Positions 52,575 to 64,000 of a stretch of 64,000 nucleotides of DNA are shown piece by piece. The notes beneath the pieces were generated by a model. That model did not search any database. It was given only the letters and a program-made list of their open reading frames with translations, and was not told the DNA's origin. The DNA is from Muricea muricata (lineage: Eukaryota > Cnidaria > Anthozoa > Malacalcyonacea > Plexauridae): positions 8,003,013 to 8,067,012 of the forward strand of contig OY979723.1 of the NCBI GenBank assembly GCA_963855995.1, read 5' to 3'. Numbering within the stretch: position 1 is the first letter of the stretch; each line of letters opens with the position of its first letter. The position numbers were made by a program, and so were the translations under genes.

Positions 52575-53215
52575 GTTTCCAAAAAATGCTAAAAAGCAAC
52601 AACAATGGCTCTGGAACTTGAGGTTGAAAGATTACCAACCCTCTCCAAATGACAGGCTGTGCTCAGATCACTTTAAAGGAGCAGTGTCATATTTTACGCA
52701 TATGCTTCTGCGCATAATAAACTTGAAAGCGTTGGGCCAACGTTTTCAAGTTCGGAATCCAAGATGGCGTCCTCAAAGGAGGGCGATCATGGTCTGAAAT
52801 TCGATATTTCCGGATGATAAAAAAGCAACTGAATGACAAAGGTCGAAGGAAATTATGCGACAATAAACGCAAAAGAATTTATTTGGTATACAATGTATTT
52901 AAAGCATGGAGAATGCAAAAATCGAGGCGGGATGTAACCTTTGAAATTGCAGTGATTTCGCCGCACATCTGTTGTCTCTTGAATACAGAAGAAGGTAAAA
53001 ATAATACAATCTATGTGCTTTAATCGAACTGAATCTACAAGAAATTCGTAAAATAGCGAGAAAATAAAGAAATAAAATATGCGTGAAATGTGACACTGCT
53101 CCTTTAATGAGTCATTCTTTAACCGGACAACAACAAGAGTACACCTACATCAAGATGCAGCGCCCACCATCTTTCATTTTCCTAAGCATTTGCAAACAGT
53201 ACAATTAAATTTTAT
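52575..53215 (+). pseudogene. P transposase exon 2 (THAP domain, second half), interrupted
   Basis: After the acceptor TTGAAG (52,574) the frame reads FPKNAKKQQQWLWNLRLKDY and CSDHFK, carrying the second zinc-ligand pair (C...H) of the THAP domain. A TTAA-flanked MITE (52,677-53,103) interrupts it within the HF codons. The frame continues after the MITE with NESFFNRTTTRVHLH and PTIFHFP, as expected for a THAP domain end. The downstream splice donor was not identified with confidence. Confidence 0.8.
52677..53103. mobile_element. TTAA-type MITE in P transposase exon
   Basis: 427 bp. The ends read AGGAGCAGTGTCA inward and are flanked by TTAA (52,673-52,676 and 53,104-53,107), as in Kolobok or piggyBac-type elements. 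Its removal restores continuity of THAP coding. Confidence 0.85.
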
Positions 53216-53305
53216 GACCACACATTAATTTCTTCCTGTGTAATTTTGTACCACCTAATTAAAGGTAAGAAATAAAGTATGAAATAAACATGTTGTTCTG
53301 CTTAG

Positions 53306-54115
53306 GAAACAAAGGAAAGAAAAGCACCTAAAGGATGCAGTGAGCCAAAAACAAGTGCCATCACCAGTACACCCCCACAGCCTGAAGTAGGTCTTACTCT
53401 TGATAACAGTAACACATTCCATGCATCACCAGTAAGCTTACTTAAACGAAAAAACAACATTTTGTCACAGCAGAATACTGTGTTTAGAAAAAAGCTAAAA
53501 ATAGCCCAACAAAAAAACAGGAGATTATCATAAAGGTTCAATACATTAAATGATGTTGTGCAAACCCTCTCTAAAAGTGGTCTAATCTCCCCAGAATGTG
53601 AGGATTCATCGCACAATACTCTATCTGGTGTCCCTACACAACTCATTAAAAGGTTGACTAACAAAAAGAACACACCTTACCCACCAGAACTGAGATCATT
53701 TGCAATGACTTTGCAATATTACTCTGCAAAGGCATATGAATATGTTCGCAACACATTTAATTTTGCCCTGCCTCATCAAGCACAGATCAGGAAATGGTAG
53801 AGCAAAGTACCAGCTGGCCCAGGCTTTACTCAACCAGCATTTGATGCGTTAAAGACCCATGCTGAAAAAGTAAAGAGTGAAAACAAGCAGGCACTGTGTG
53901 CTCTAATGCTTGATGAAATGGCTATTCGAAAACATGTGTTGTGGAATGGAAAGCCATTTTTGGGATATGTTGATCTTGGCTGTGATGTCAGTGATGATGA
54001 TTCTTCACCTGTGGCAAAAAATGCACTGGTTCTCATGGTTGTTGCCCTTAATGAATCATGGAAGGTTCCTTGTGGATACTTTTTGGTTGACTCATTAACA
54101 GGAAAAGAGCGTTAA
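53306..54115 (+). pseudogene. P transposase exon 3 (RNase H-like part), two stops, C-terminus deleted
   Basis: The exon begins after the acceptor CTGCTTAG (53,305). A linker is followed by THAP9/P-transposase blocks: YPPELRSFAMTLQYYSAKAY, EYVRNTFNFALPHQAQIRKW, GFTQPAFDALK, ALMLDEMAIRKHVLWNGKPF with the first catalytic Asp, and NESWKVPCGYFLVDSLTGKER. In-frame stops occur at 53,531-53,533 (TAA) and 53,798-53,800 (TAG). Coding ends exactly where the right TIR begins, so the remaining catalytic residues and the C-terminus are missing. The product cannot be active, but the N-terminal THAP part could in principle act as a repressor were it expressed. Confidence 0.88.
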
Positions 54116-56473
54116 GACTTTTCATTGCCTGCAATATGGCAAACTCACCCAAACTGTAAAAAGAGGGAACCTAAAACTAGTTACGAGTTATTTTAGGCCA
54201 AATCCCATCTTCAAAAATTGAAGTATTTACTCGACGATCTAGGTATATATTAACTACATTTTTGGGGGGAAAAATCACGACACTTACCTGAGCGATCTCT
54301 GCTGAAAAACTTGCCGACCAAAGCCGATTTGGTTTCAAACATTTAATATAAAGTGTGAACAGCTGGGCATTTTGTTGTCGCTGTCTAAAATAGCGCGGGC
54401 GCATTTCTTGAACTTAATCTTTTTTTCTTCGAACAATGAAAACACGTATTTTGAGATAATTTTTTAAAGTCTCTTGTTGATTTCTTCATGGAAAATAAGA
54501 CGTTTCTCAACAAAATAAGTCACAGTGTTTGTATGCAACGATATAACAGCGTAATCGAGTGCAAACGTGCGGAGAAATGCTATTTGGAAATTGGCGACAA
54601 ATGGATATTTTCCACTCATGGTCAGAATTTCAGAGGCAGGGTTTAACTGCATGGAAACAAGCAAGTGTTCTCATTTTACTGTTGGTAGATGCTTAGTAAC
54701 TTTTTATTCCACAGGTATGCTCAGTAAGTTGTTTGTTGTACCTTATCAGGAATCATAAGTGTCTGAAAATACACAATTTGAAGAAAATGACACATATTCC
54801 CCTTGTAGATTCGTAGAGTATAGCCGTTGCCTTTAATTAAAAATTGTGTTTTATGAAAGTTAAATCCTACTTTGTTCTATTAAAGCTTGAACCATTCATA
54901 GGAAAAATGCGCCAGATGTGGCAATCAACAAATGCATTTGCTGTAGTGCAGATGACATGTGATGACAAGCTATTTGAATTGCTCCACTATCGGCTTATTA
55001 TATAGTAAAAATAGCTGCAAAATGATGTTGAAGAGAATCGAGTATTGCTGTTGTGATATAGGAAGTGCTATACTGATTTGTTCAAATTTAGAAGTCTCAT
55101 GGTACTGTTTAACACAGGCATGTTTGCCTTGTGAAATCCTGTAGTGACATGGCATATAAATGCAAATATCTCAAAAGTTTGACTATTGCCTTTCTCTGAA
55201 ATATGGCCTAAAATTATCTTTTCATACCAAGTGTCCTGGTAAAGTTAGTGGGCATGCTGGGAAAAATGCGCACGATATATTTTTTTTACCTAAATCATGT
55301 ACATCCAGTAATCTCATAATATTTTGCTTCCTCTTTCTAGTCACATAATAGCTATATATTCACTCATTGTAAATGAAAATTTGATACAATGTTGCTTGCA
55401 CCCTGATAAAGTAATGAAAGTCTTTTGTACCCCTTTAATTCTATATAAAAGTTGTAGACATGTGTCAAATTTTGCACTTGGCTGTTAGCATGTTACTGCT
55501 AAGGCTTAAATTATGTTGCATTTATTGAAATGATATCATAAAACAATCTAAATATGCTTTTTAATTGCAATTTTCATGAAATAATCCCAAAAGTTGTTAT
55601 ACTGGTATACTGGTGTACAATTGTGCAGTTTTTTATGTGCAGCATATGCATTAATTTGACAAATTAAATTACATTTATTTTTATTATATTTTATGCTTTA
55701 TTTGTAATAACATTGCTTAAATCCTCCAAACCAGTCAACAATGTCTTTCTAGCTTGTATACCTATGTTTTTAATCTGTATCTACTTGGACTGGAAAAATG
55801 ATGGGTAATATTCATTGACTGAATTTTAAAAAAGTACGAGCTTGCCTGTATTCATAGCATAAAAGCAAAATAATGAAGCAAAATAATAAATTTTTAAGTT
55901 AGAACCTTTGTGGTGGATCGGTTAACGTTTTTCACTAAATATTAAAGTATTTTTGTTCATTAAAGTGGTCGTTCTATGAGTATTGAAGCCAGTCAAATCC
56001 AAAAAACACTCTATTCATACGCCGCCATATTGAATTTCACTCCCTCGCCCCAGGGATTGCGCGCTAAATTTGGCGCATGCTCCGTACAAAATGCCCAGCT
56101 GTTTAAAGTGTGTACTTTTCCATTCGGGAGATGAGAACGGCCAGCCCAGCGATTGCTGAAAATCAGCTCGCCTCAACAGGAAAATTCGAATGCAGGAATT
56201 GGTCGAATCTTCGTCTTTATCATGCGATCTTTTCGATATACAGGATTTGTTCAAACGTTGTAAGCTTTAAAAAGTTTCTTGAATGTGTCCTGGTTTTGTT
56301 GACATGAAAAACTGCTAGGATTTCAAAATGTAACGGCGTATTTTTTGGCGTCGAAATTGGCATGGTAAAACTTCGAAAATCGAACATTTTAGCACCAAAA
56401 CATGGCGGCGATGGCGTCATTTTGGTTTCAGTCATTTGTATGACGTGCGCGGTCCATATCATTCAGGTCAGTG
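54114..56473 (-). repeat. right TIR of P element, interrupted
   Basis: Inner part 54,114-54,357 and outer part 56,104-56,473 together match the left TIR in inverted order. The break is a 1,746-bp insertion. Confidence 0.88.
54358..56103. mobile_element. Mutator-type MITE in right TIR of P element
   Basis: 1,746 bp. The ends read AACAGCTGGGCATTTTGT inward and are flanked by a perfect 9-bp TSD TAAAGTGTG (54,349-54,357 and 56,104-56,112), as for Mutator-like elements. The interior is AT-rich with no recognised gene. Confidence 0.85.
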
Positions 56474-58498
56474 AGCAACACGCCCACACGGCAGTTTTTA
56501 AGAGGAGATTTTTTAGCATATTATACCTCAAATTCAAATTGTCCAATCAAAATATCGTATTTCAATCACGTGATGAGGTGATTTCTCACTGAATCTCACT
56601 TTTAAAGTGAGATACCACTGAATCTCACTTTTAAAGTGAGATTCAGTAAATATCTCACGCTGTCATGGCAACGCTTGTACACGCAAGCACAGATTGGCAA
56701 GTTTTCGTAAACAAAAATGGCGGAATGTGCGAAAAGTTTGATGAACTTCACGAAGAATTATAAAGTATTTTGGAGGACAAGGACGTTGAAAACACAAATA
56801 TTTAAAAAATTAAAAGGAATTTTCTGTACTTCTCGTTATAAAAATAAACAAAGAACAGGCTATTTTGTATTTTAGAGCATCATATATTCACGAAGGTATG
56901 TTCAACTTGAAGAACTTCAAAGTTTATTCTTACGGAAGTTTTTGATTTTCGGTATAATATATCATTTATAGACCCTCCGCTCGGGGGATTCAGTGAAATA
57001 TTTCCTTCAGTGATGATATTTCCCTCGGGCTAAAGTCCTCGGGAAATATCATCACTTCAGGAAATATTTCACTGAATCCCCCTCGCTCCGGGTATATAAA
57101 TGATAAAAGTCGCGTATTTTTTGCAAAAACCGCTCAAAACTTAGCGACCAGGCCTTCGCAAAAAAATACTCTGCCGCCATCTTTCGTTTTGTAAGTTTTC
57201 CAAAAATATTTGCGAAGAAAAACAGAATTTTACTAGATTTTTGGTCATGTGATGAGGCAAAACATTGCTAAATATAAAGAAGGATAACGTGGTAAGTGTA
57301 ATATTGTATTTAATGGACGTTATTTGAATTATTATTATGTTCATATGCACACGTATCGGACTCAGGAGTGAGCATATTTTAGCTGCAAAATTATCTGCTC
57401 TTTTAAATTAATAATTAAACTGATTGAAAGCGACTGCTTTCGTCTTGTGGATGATGACCAGCTTTTTCACAACTCGTTAATAACATAAGTACATGGAAAA
57501 CGTTAAAGGATTTTGCATTTTTAAGGAAATTCAAGTATTTTTAAATTTAAATCCCTTTACTTCAATTTACTGATTTTATAGGCGTTCAGTTTTTCCCTCA
57601 TTTACTTCATGCCATACACTATACAATCGGAAATGTCCTTTTTAGGAATGAAAATAAAATTTTCAATCATATGTTTACTTTTGAAAATATCCTAAGTTGT
57701 AAAGTTTTCAATTACACCAGCATCATGGATGCAACAATCTGGTATGAAGGTTGCTGAACCAGGACTGGTCATAAAGCAGGGCCTGACAATCTACTGAGGC
57801 AGGGTGCGCTATTAGTAAAGACACCAGACAGGCTCAAGGAGCCAAGCATGTTGACATTAAAACAAAATTGCCTATATGGTCATAAGGGCCAAATATTTTA
57901 TTTGTAATTGCCTGGGGTTATACTCAGAACCCCCCCCCCCCCCCCCCCATAACCTGAAGTAAATCAACTCCTCTACTAGTGAACAATGAAATTTTTTTTT
58001 ATAAATCTCTGCGATATTACTATTACAATCTTGAAGATATGATTACAGTATCTAAAAACATCAACCTCATTCTGTCAGTGCTGGATGACAAAAACCTGCA
58101 CATTGTGGAGTATTTTGTCTGCTGTATAAAGTTATAAACATTTTTATTATATTCACGCAAGAATAGATTGTATCATAAATAATCTGTGAATTAATAAATG
58201 ATAATTTTCATCTTTCATTTTTTGTTTTCTTTAATTTTCTTAGGAATTCTGATATTTTTGCACATTAATTATGATACACTGTATATGCATGATTTAAATG
58301 TGCCTGGCCTGGCAGAATTCCAAGAATTAGGCCCTACCCACCCATGTGTTTATTTTCAAGGAAATTAACAAGAAAAGTATGCTGAATGACTTTAAAAAGG
58401 ATTGGACACGGGGAATTTTTTAATGAAAGCTGGGTTTGACTGGTTAGCATGACAACTAGCCTACTAAGTTACATCCACCTCTATTACTGTGTAGCTTA
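56474..58498. other. no gene; palindromes present
   Basis: After the TSD the sequence is non-coding. Two adjacent near-perfect palindromes containing TCTCACTTTTAAAGTGAGA lie at 56,593-56,613 and 56,620-56,648. A large hairpin at about 56,957-57,107 has stems of about 60 bases (GGGGGATTCAGTGAAATATT and its complement) around CTCGGGCTAAAGTCCTCGG. A C-run lies near 57,931-57,948. Confidence 0.6.
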
Positions 58499-58702
58499 AA
58501 GGCCCTGACACACGGTGCAATTTTTCGTGCAACTTGCAATGCAATTCTACCCTTGGGTGATGTAAAATTGGCAAATACAAGTTTTTATCACAGTTTGCTA
58601 ATATATTTTTGACATGCCAAACATTTGTCACAAATTTACATCTCTTAAGAGTAGAATTGCGTTGCAAGTTGCAAGAAAAATTGCACCGTGTGACAGGGCC
58701 TT
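58499..58702. mobile_element. short TTAA-flanked inverted-repeat MITE
   Basis: 204 bp. The left end GGCCCTGACACACGGTGCAA is complementary to the right end TTGCACCGTGTGACAGGGCC. Inner stems TGCAACTTGCAA and TTGCAAGTTGCA extend the pairing. TTAA occurs at both sides. Confidence 0.8.
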
Positions 58703-58779
58703 AACACAAGACTGACTTGAAAAAGATTAAACCTTGGTTGCCAGAATAAGCATTTTCTCACTAACTAAGAACAGTTAGG

Positions 58780-58862
58780 AATCTCCTTTGGTAGGAATTG
58801 AACCTGTGGCCCTGCAATTTCTTTGCAGCACTCTTACCACAACCAAGCTACAGAGGCCAGTT
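58780..58862 (-). repeat. tRNA-related SINE head
   Basis: The minus strand carries an A-box-like TAGCTTGGTTGTGG and a B-box-like GGTTCAATTCC at tRNA spacing, with an anticodon-arm-like stem TGCA-AAGAAAT-TGCA between them. Acceptor-stem pairing is poor, so a SINE or tRNA pseudogene is likelier than a working tRNA. Confidence 0.55.
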
Positions 58863-58889
58863 GGTGAGTTGAAACCATAAATTCATTTA

Positions 58890-59520
58890 TAATATAGCAT
58901 TTGTAAATTCTGAACGCTGATTGGCTAAGAGCCGTGTTGATATAACTCTATGTCAACACGGAAAATTTCCCGCCACTCTTCTGTTAAAGTTCTTTGTGCT
59001 ACAATATATTATACAAGAAATATAAAACATTTTTTCCGTATTGATATACAGTTATATCAACACTCGTGAAAATTGGAAAAACTCGAAATTGGGTAAAAAC
59101 ACTCCGTCCTTTGTACACTGCACGAGGCAGCCGGGGCCGAGTAACAACCCCTAAATTGTGACTCATATGCTCTGACGATAGAATTTCTCAAGATTGTTTT
59201 TCTTTTTGGTCTTTATAGTAGAATTCATCGATATTTTCATCAACTTGTTAGCTTTATCCACTTGTGAATACAGTTTTCTTGACGTTTTACTCCTGGCCAT
59301 TTTCAATACTGCACACTTTTCGTGCATTATTGTGATAACGCACTCAAACGACTCGTTGTTGCCAGGTAACCAAAACACACGTGATCGATTTTGACCAATC
59401 GCGTGCGCGGATTTTGAACAGTGAACGAAGATCATATATTAAAACTGTATATCAACACGGAAAATGTTTTATATTTCTTAAGTATAATATAGGTGTGCAG
59501 GCTGTGATCATATAATAGAT
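58890..59520. mobile_element. inverted-repeat MITE
   Basis: Segments at about 58,998-59,060 and 59,440-59,500 are inverted copies: AAGAAATATAAAACATTTTT with AAAATGTTTTATATTTCTTA, plus GATATACAGTT with AACTGTATATC. The words GTGTTGATAT and ATCAACAC recur on both sides. The open frame at 59,163-59,435 lies in the loop and is not supported. Confidence 0.55.
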
Positions 59521-60067
59521 GCTGTCTCACTGAACGTTATATATATTAGAACTGTACGCATTCTGGGTGACTGTGGTTGTGATAAGGTAGATTACTGCAA
59601 TGATCATAGTCATCATATTGCAATCAATAAATCATATTTGAAAGAAATCTGAATAATGAAACAAACCTAATTTGTAAAACAAATTTGGACCAAAAAATTG
59701 TATAAATTGTTTGTAGCATAATCCTTCATTATATCAGCTTTGGATCTGAAGATGCACAGTGCAGTAAATACTTATAAATGTTTGAAATATGGCAATTTTG
59801 GTTGCAGATTTGAAATTAAAATATCTTTTTCGGGTACCACTCAAATTTTAAAACACTTGTACTTTTTGTTAACTGCAATGACTGAAGCATCAGATAAAAT
59901 GAATTTTACTTTGTTCGGAAGATGATCAAGGGCAGGTTCCAAGAATCAAATTGATTTAAAGCAGATAAACATTGTCACGTTCAAATAATCTAATAAAAAA
60001 CTTGCCAAGAACAAAGCTTACATACTGCCACAAGTACATTTTGTGAATACAGTACAATACAATGACC
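59521..60067. other. no gene seen
   Basis: AT-rich sequence before the tandem repeat. Confidence 0.5.
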
Positions 60068-61090
60068 AAATTGATTTGAAAGGAACATGAGTCATGATTG
60101 TTGGTGTGGACAGTACCTGTTAATAGTAGCACTAAGACATAATTTGTTTGGTTTTAAAAATCATAAAAAACGACCTTGGACCGCGCACTCAGATTTTGAC
60201 CAAAACATATTTTTTGTAGACTTAAATACCTGTGCCTTAATGTGAAAAACAATTTAGCTTGTTCAGGTTTAGTTCTGGGGTTCATTTTAACCTGTGAAGT
60301 TTAGGTAGAGCAGTATAAGGACAAACCCAATTTGACCAGATATACTAACATGATATAAACACTCAGGTTCCATTAAAAATCTTTCAAAATCAAATATTCA
60401 TGAGCTTGAGCTTGAGCTTGAGAAAAATAGCTGAAAATATGTTTATATTGTTGAAAGTATCATGACTGAATTAATTTGAAAGGAACATGAACCATGAATG
60501 TTGGTGTGGACAGTACCTTTTAATGGTAGCACCCGGACGTAATTTGGTTGGTTTTAAAAATCATAAAAAACGGCCTTGGACCGCGCACTCAGATTTTGAC
60601 CAAAACATATTTTTGTACACTTAAATACCTGTGGCTTAATGTGAAAAACAATTTAGCTTGTTCAGGTTTAGTTTTAGAGCTCATTTTAACCGGTGAAGTT
60701 CAGGTTGAGCATTACAGAAATAACCCCAATTTGACCAGATACACTAACATGATTATTATAGACACCCAGGATTGCATTAAAATCTTTCAAAATCAAATAT
60801 TCATGAGTTTGAACTTGAGGAAAATAGTTGAAAATATGTTTATATTGTTTAAAATACAATGACTGAATTAATTTGAAAGGAACATGAATCATGAATGCTG
60901 GTGTGGGCAGTACCTGTTAATGGTAACAGATATTGGACAGTTTTGAAAATCATGAAAAAAGGCCTTGGACCGCACACTCAGATTTTGATCAAAACATATT
61001 TTTTATAGACTTACATACCCCTGGCTTAATGTGAAAGACAATTTAGCTTGTTCAGACAGGGTTATGGGGTAATTTTGAACGTTCAACCTT
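60068..61090. repeat. tandem repeat, period about 400 bp, about 2.5 copies
   Basis: Units begin near 60,068, 60,472 and 60,871 with TTTGAAAGGAACATGA and share GGCCTTGGACCGCGCACTCA-like and AATGTGAAAAACAATTTAGC blocks. The third copy is truncated and more diverged. An open frame across unit 2 (60,548-60,862) is incidental. Confidence 0.88.
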
Positions 61091-61521
61091 ATTTTAGGAC
61101 AACATACTATTGTTGTGTATTTGATGATTATGCAAATTTCACAAAAACAGCAAAAAGTAATTTAAAGGCCATATGACGCGCAAATCTCAATTTTTGAACA
61201 GTCAGGACATTCCCAAAGTGTTTAGAAATGAAATACTTTTACAGTATTAGCATATGAGCAAAAGTCAGATTTTCTGAGATACAAATATTATGATGGACAA
61301 TTCTACAACGAAATTTATTAGCATGCAAATATTGTCAATCACTTTGCCATTGACATCCTCCAAACAGTGAATTTATCTGTTTTAATCTTTCAATAATTGT
61401 TCTGTATCGTAAAAAAGTATTTTGTGAACTAGATATCCAAATGAAATAGGGATATAAATGTAATATCTTACGTTTCACGTTCCATACTACCATAAGTAAA
61501 TCAAACTCGTATCTTTATGAG
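61091..61521. other. no gene seen
   Basis: AT-rich sequence between the tandem repeat and the hAT MITE. Confidence 0.5.
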
Positions 61522-62443
61522 TAGGGGCGTAACTTGGGTCTCAAGATTGGGGGGGGGTGAACTAATTTTGCCCGACAAAAGGGCGTGGTTGAAAATGCCA
61601 CGCCTACGCTAAGTAGATATTACTCACAAATAAAAGTACTATTTGTAATTAAATTCTTTCACAAATTTTGTAAGCAATATCATACGCATAAAAAATTTAC
61701 AATCTCAATCCAAACCTAACAATAATTTTGGTTCATAATAGAATAAAACCTTAACTACTAGATGATAAGACTCATGCTATTTATAGGAGTATTTGGGCCT
61801 ACTGCAACAGTCAGTTCAGGATCATAATATTGGAAAGCGCCCATTGTAGTAGCTTGATTAAAAATGCAATTCTACATTTTATACAGCATAAAGTGTAGAG
61901 TACAATAAATTTGACTGATCAGTGATCAATCATACATGTCCAACGCGCTCCAATCAGCGCGTAAGTTTGATCTTTAGCTTTCTGTTTTTCTTAGCTGCCT
62001 ACGCTTTCACAACGTTGTCTATATCTATTTGATCAGTCAGATTCTTTTCGGCTGCTAAAACAATTAAATTTCCCAGACGTTCACCAGACATGGTCGACCT
62101 TAGAAAATTCTGGCCTTTGTAAAAAATGGATAATTGTATACTTTGTAGAAAACGGATATTTGCCTCGATAACTTGATTTGTATTTTGTGCCTTGACCACT
62201 GAGCCTGCGTAATATAGAGTAAGTCTTGATACTTCATTTTGTTAGGCATTATATTGCACCAACTTCGTAATCTAGTATTTTTTTACCTTTTAACTTAAAA
62301 AAATAAAATTTTCTTTACATCACTTGGTTGCTTTCTCCCTGACGAAACACTTATTTTTGCCCGACAAAAGCAAACTGTTCATTTTAATTTTTGAGGGGGG
62401 GGGTGAACCACCCCACCCGTACCCCCCAGGATTTACGCCCCTG
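61522..62443. mobile_element. hAT-type MITE
   Basis: 922 bp. The ends read (C/T)AGGGGCGTAA inward. The flanking 8-mers are TTTATGAG (61,514-61,521) and TTTATGAC (62,444-62,451), a TSD with one mismatch. Subterminal G-runs with GGGTGAAC, and the word TTTTGCCCGACAAAAG, occur near both ends. No coding sequence. Confidence 0.78.
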
Positions 62444-63343
62444 TTTATGACGGCAACATTCACACCAGTAAGACTTGATTTTCATCCATTCATATCAACG
62501 AAAAGCCCAATATTTTTTTACCATGGATTCTTAGTCGTTTGTTCAAAACCTTTCTCATTTTTTCCATCATTTGCTCATGTAAAAAGCACTCAAAAAACCT
62601 TCGAAAGAAACACGCCGCCATTTTGTAAATGCGCATATCAATCCTTGCGATCTGATTGGTTTTGAGCAAACAATACGCGATTCTGTATGAAATCTCCTCT
62701 TAATAATGTGTTCTATGTTTTTTAAATAACTGTGAAAATAATGAAAGAATTTTCAGTTTTAATGAAAAAATACTTAATTTTTTAAATGTCTGTGGTCCGT
62801 ATGTCATCATGCGTAGTGTGAACTTTGGTACGGTGTGAAATACAATTTATTACGCTACACTATTAAAACGCTTTGATGAATATTAATAAACTATTAAATC
62901 TTTGTTTTGCAATAAAAACCATTTCAAGCCATGTATTTTTAATTAAAATAGCTACGGTCGTATTTTTTACCGGTAAATTATTTTCACACTTACAATAAAA
63001 CTATATACAGTCTAGCTTGCTTTTACAAAACAAAGAAACGTGAACTTCGAAATTAAAATGTGGAATCATTACGGCTGCTGAATAGTTTGAATACAGCTAC
63101 CTTTTATGTACGTTTCCGTTCTTGTTTCCTTCCGTTGGAGCGTTTTTTCGTTGGTTTTTTCCGTATTTTTGATTTATTTTAATTGTTTTTTAATGATTTC
63201 GATTTGTTTCTCTACAGATTTCATGACATTCATCTTAAAAAAGCCTCGGAATTCAATGACGTCAGCTAAAAGGTCGAACGTCCAAACCAAACCAAACCAA
63301 ATTAAACCAAACCAACACATAATGGCGGATGACTTTCGCATCT
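62444..63343. other. no gene seen
   Basis: AT-rich sequence. Near 63,280-63,320 there is a run of AAACCAAACCAA-type repeats. Nothing else recognised. Confidence 0.5.
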
Positions 63344-63409
63344 CACAATTAGTAACCCTCGCTCCGGGCTTCGCCCGGGCAGCGCTCCGCGCTGCGGCTC
63401 GGGGATAAT
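63344..63409. repeat. GC-rich double-hairpin element, copy 2
   Basis: Framed by ATTAGTAACCCTCG and CTCGGGGATAATT, with stems CCGGGCTTCGCCCGG and GCAGCGCTCCGCGCTGC. It is the inverted relative of the copy at 6,006-6,065: same frame, different second stem. Confidence 0.75.
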
Positions 63410-64000
63410 TTGTATAAACATATTGATGAGAATCGTTTCATTTTGATGTGCAGTCCTTTGGAAGTGCTAGTCTTTAAAGTGCATATGTCATAATCACCAT
63501 TTTTTTTTCAAAAATTCACCGTGACGAGACGATTTGAATGAAATATACCATTCTTCGAACAGATGAATACTTCCAGAGATATTTGGGTTCAAAGTTGAGC
63601 TTTTGAAATCATGGCCGGGAGAAAAGAGGCTGGGTCGAATTAGCTTTGTAGCGTCATACCGGGAACACGTCTCAATACCGCATATAAAAACAACACAAAA
63701 ATATAGTCATGTTCGAGGCGAAAAATAGCCAAAAATAATTACTTTTGGGGGATATTTGTTTGTATATAAACTTGCACATTCAAGTCGACTGAAAACCCAT
63801 CATTGTACCTTGGAAACTGAAGGAGATAGCTCAAATTTAGAGATTTGAGTCAAATGCAACTTTAGCATTAGTTAGGCGTCATGTGTCACATAACGCGTCT
63901 GTTTACAAAGGAATTCTTCGCTTTGAAGCTGTAAAAGCACATTGGACAAGGTGATATACAGGCATGAATACACAGAACACAAGGATATTAAATCGCTAGC
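63410..64000. other. no gene seen
   Basis: AT-rich sequence to the end of the window. A start such as AAAGTGCATATGTCATAAT near 63,475 could be a MITE end, but its partner is not in view. Confidence 0.4.

Larger units (their letters stand above)
49596..56473 (+). mobile_element. P element (THAP-type), 6.9 kb, defective, with nested MITEs
   Basis: The ends read CACTGACCTGAATGATATGG inward and are flanked by a perfect 8-bp TSD, AGCAACAC (49,588-49,595 and 56,474-56,481); 8-bp TSDs are characteristic of P elements. TIRs are about 0.6 kb: 49,596-50,203 against 54,114-56,473, the latter interrupted by a 1.75-kb insertion. Inside is a P transposase gene with THAP exons and an RNase H-like part that ends at the right TIR, so its C-terminal half is deleted. 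Two stops and three nested MITEs add further damage. Without those MITEs the element would be about 4.2 kb. Confidence 0.9.

Noticed and set aside
58780..58862. Functional tRNA gene on the minus strand
   Set aside because: A- and B-box-like words are present, but acceptor-stem pairing is poor and the D arm is irregular; a SINE head is likelier.
59163..59435. 90-codon basic protein
   Set aside because: Lies in the loop of an inverted-repeat MITE; no motif or homology recognised.

Overview
The window looks like a repeat-dense, AT-rich stretch of an invertebrate animal nuclear genome. The element mix (CR1-like LINEs with a 2A-like peptide, BEL/Pao, metazoan Mutator-like, P element, piggyBac, hAT MITEs, Polinton/Maverick) fits a cnidarian, probably an anthozoan; this is inferred from element types only, because no conserved host gene is visible. 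There are no bacterial features.

Layout. 1-2.5 kb: a 3'-truncated LINE (minus strand) with endonuclease, partial reverse transcriptase and a 2A-like motif. 3.3-5.5 kb: an unrecognised intronless coiled-coil gene and a doubtful small frame. 7.3-16.1 kb: LINE relic, then a BEL/Pao relic split by a Mutator-like transposon with an intact 709-aa transposase, then a second LINE relic (minus). 17.8-18.9 kb: piggyBac relic. 19.1 kb: a lone Polinton terminus.

20,730-43,922 is the centrepiece: a 23.2-kb Polinton (Maverick/adintovirus-like element) with both terminal inverted repeats (TIRs) and a 6-bp target-site duplication (TSD), CTTGCA. It carries packaging ATPase, adenovirus-type protease, major and minor capsid proteins, basic virion-type proteins and a chromodomain integrase. 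Accessory genes include a triple GRF zinc-finger protein, a Bcl-2-like protein, a leucine-rich-repeat mucin-like membrane protein, a putatively myristoylated protein and a zinc-finger relic. No protein-primed DNA polymerase B was seen. It sits inside a mariner-like inverted-repeat element flanked by (TA)n.

Inside the major capsid gene lies a second, younger element (27,494-35,259, TSD AGTGTA) with the same type of termini. It is a 7.8-kb palindrome with collinear 3.04-kb arms and a 1.7-kb core. The core holds only three accessory genes, each a homologue of an accessory gene of the outer Polinton, plus an apparent 5' stub of an integrase gene. It looks like a deletion-derived, satellite-like Polinton that would depend on an autonomous relative. 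A 2-kb AACGTT-repeat element splits the outer integrase gene. With insertions and frameshifts in capsid and integrase, the outer element is dead.

44-64 kb contains no recognisable host gene. It holds an inverted-repeat MITE, a LINE scrap, a 6.9-kb P element (8-bp TSD, 0.6-kb TIRs, THAP-domain transposase broken by stops and three nested MITEs), further MITEs and hairpins, a tRNA-like SINE, a ~400-bp tandem repeat, and a GC-rich double-hairpin motif also present at 6.0 kb.
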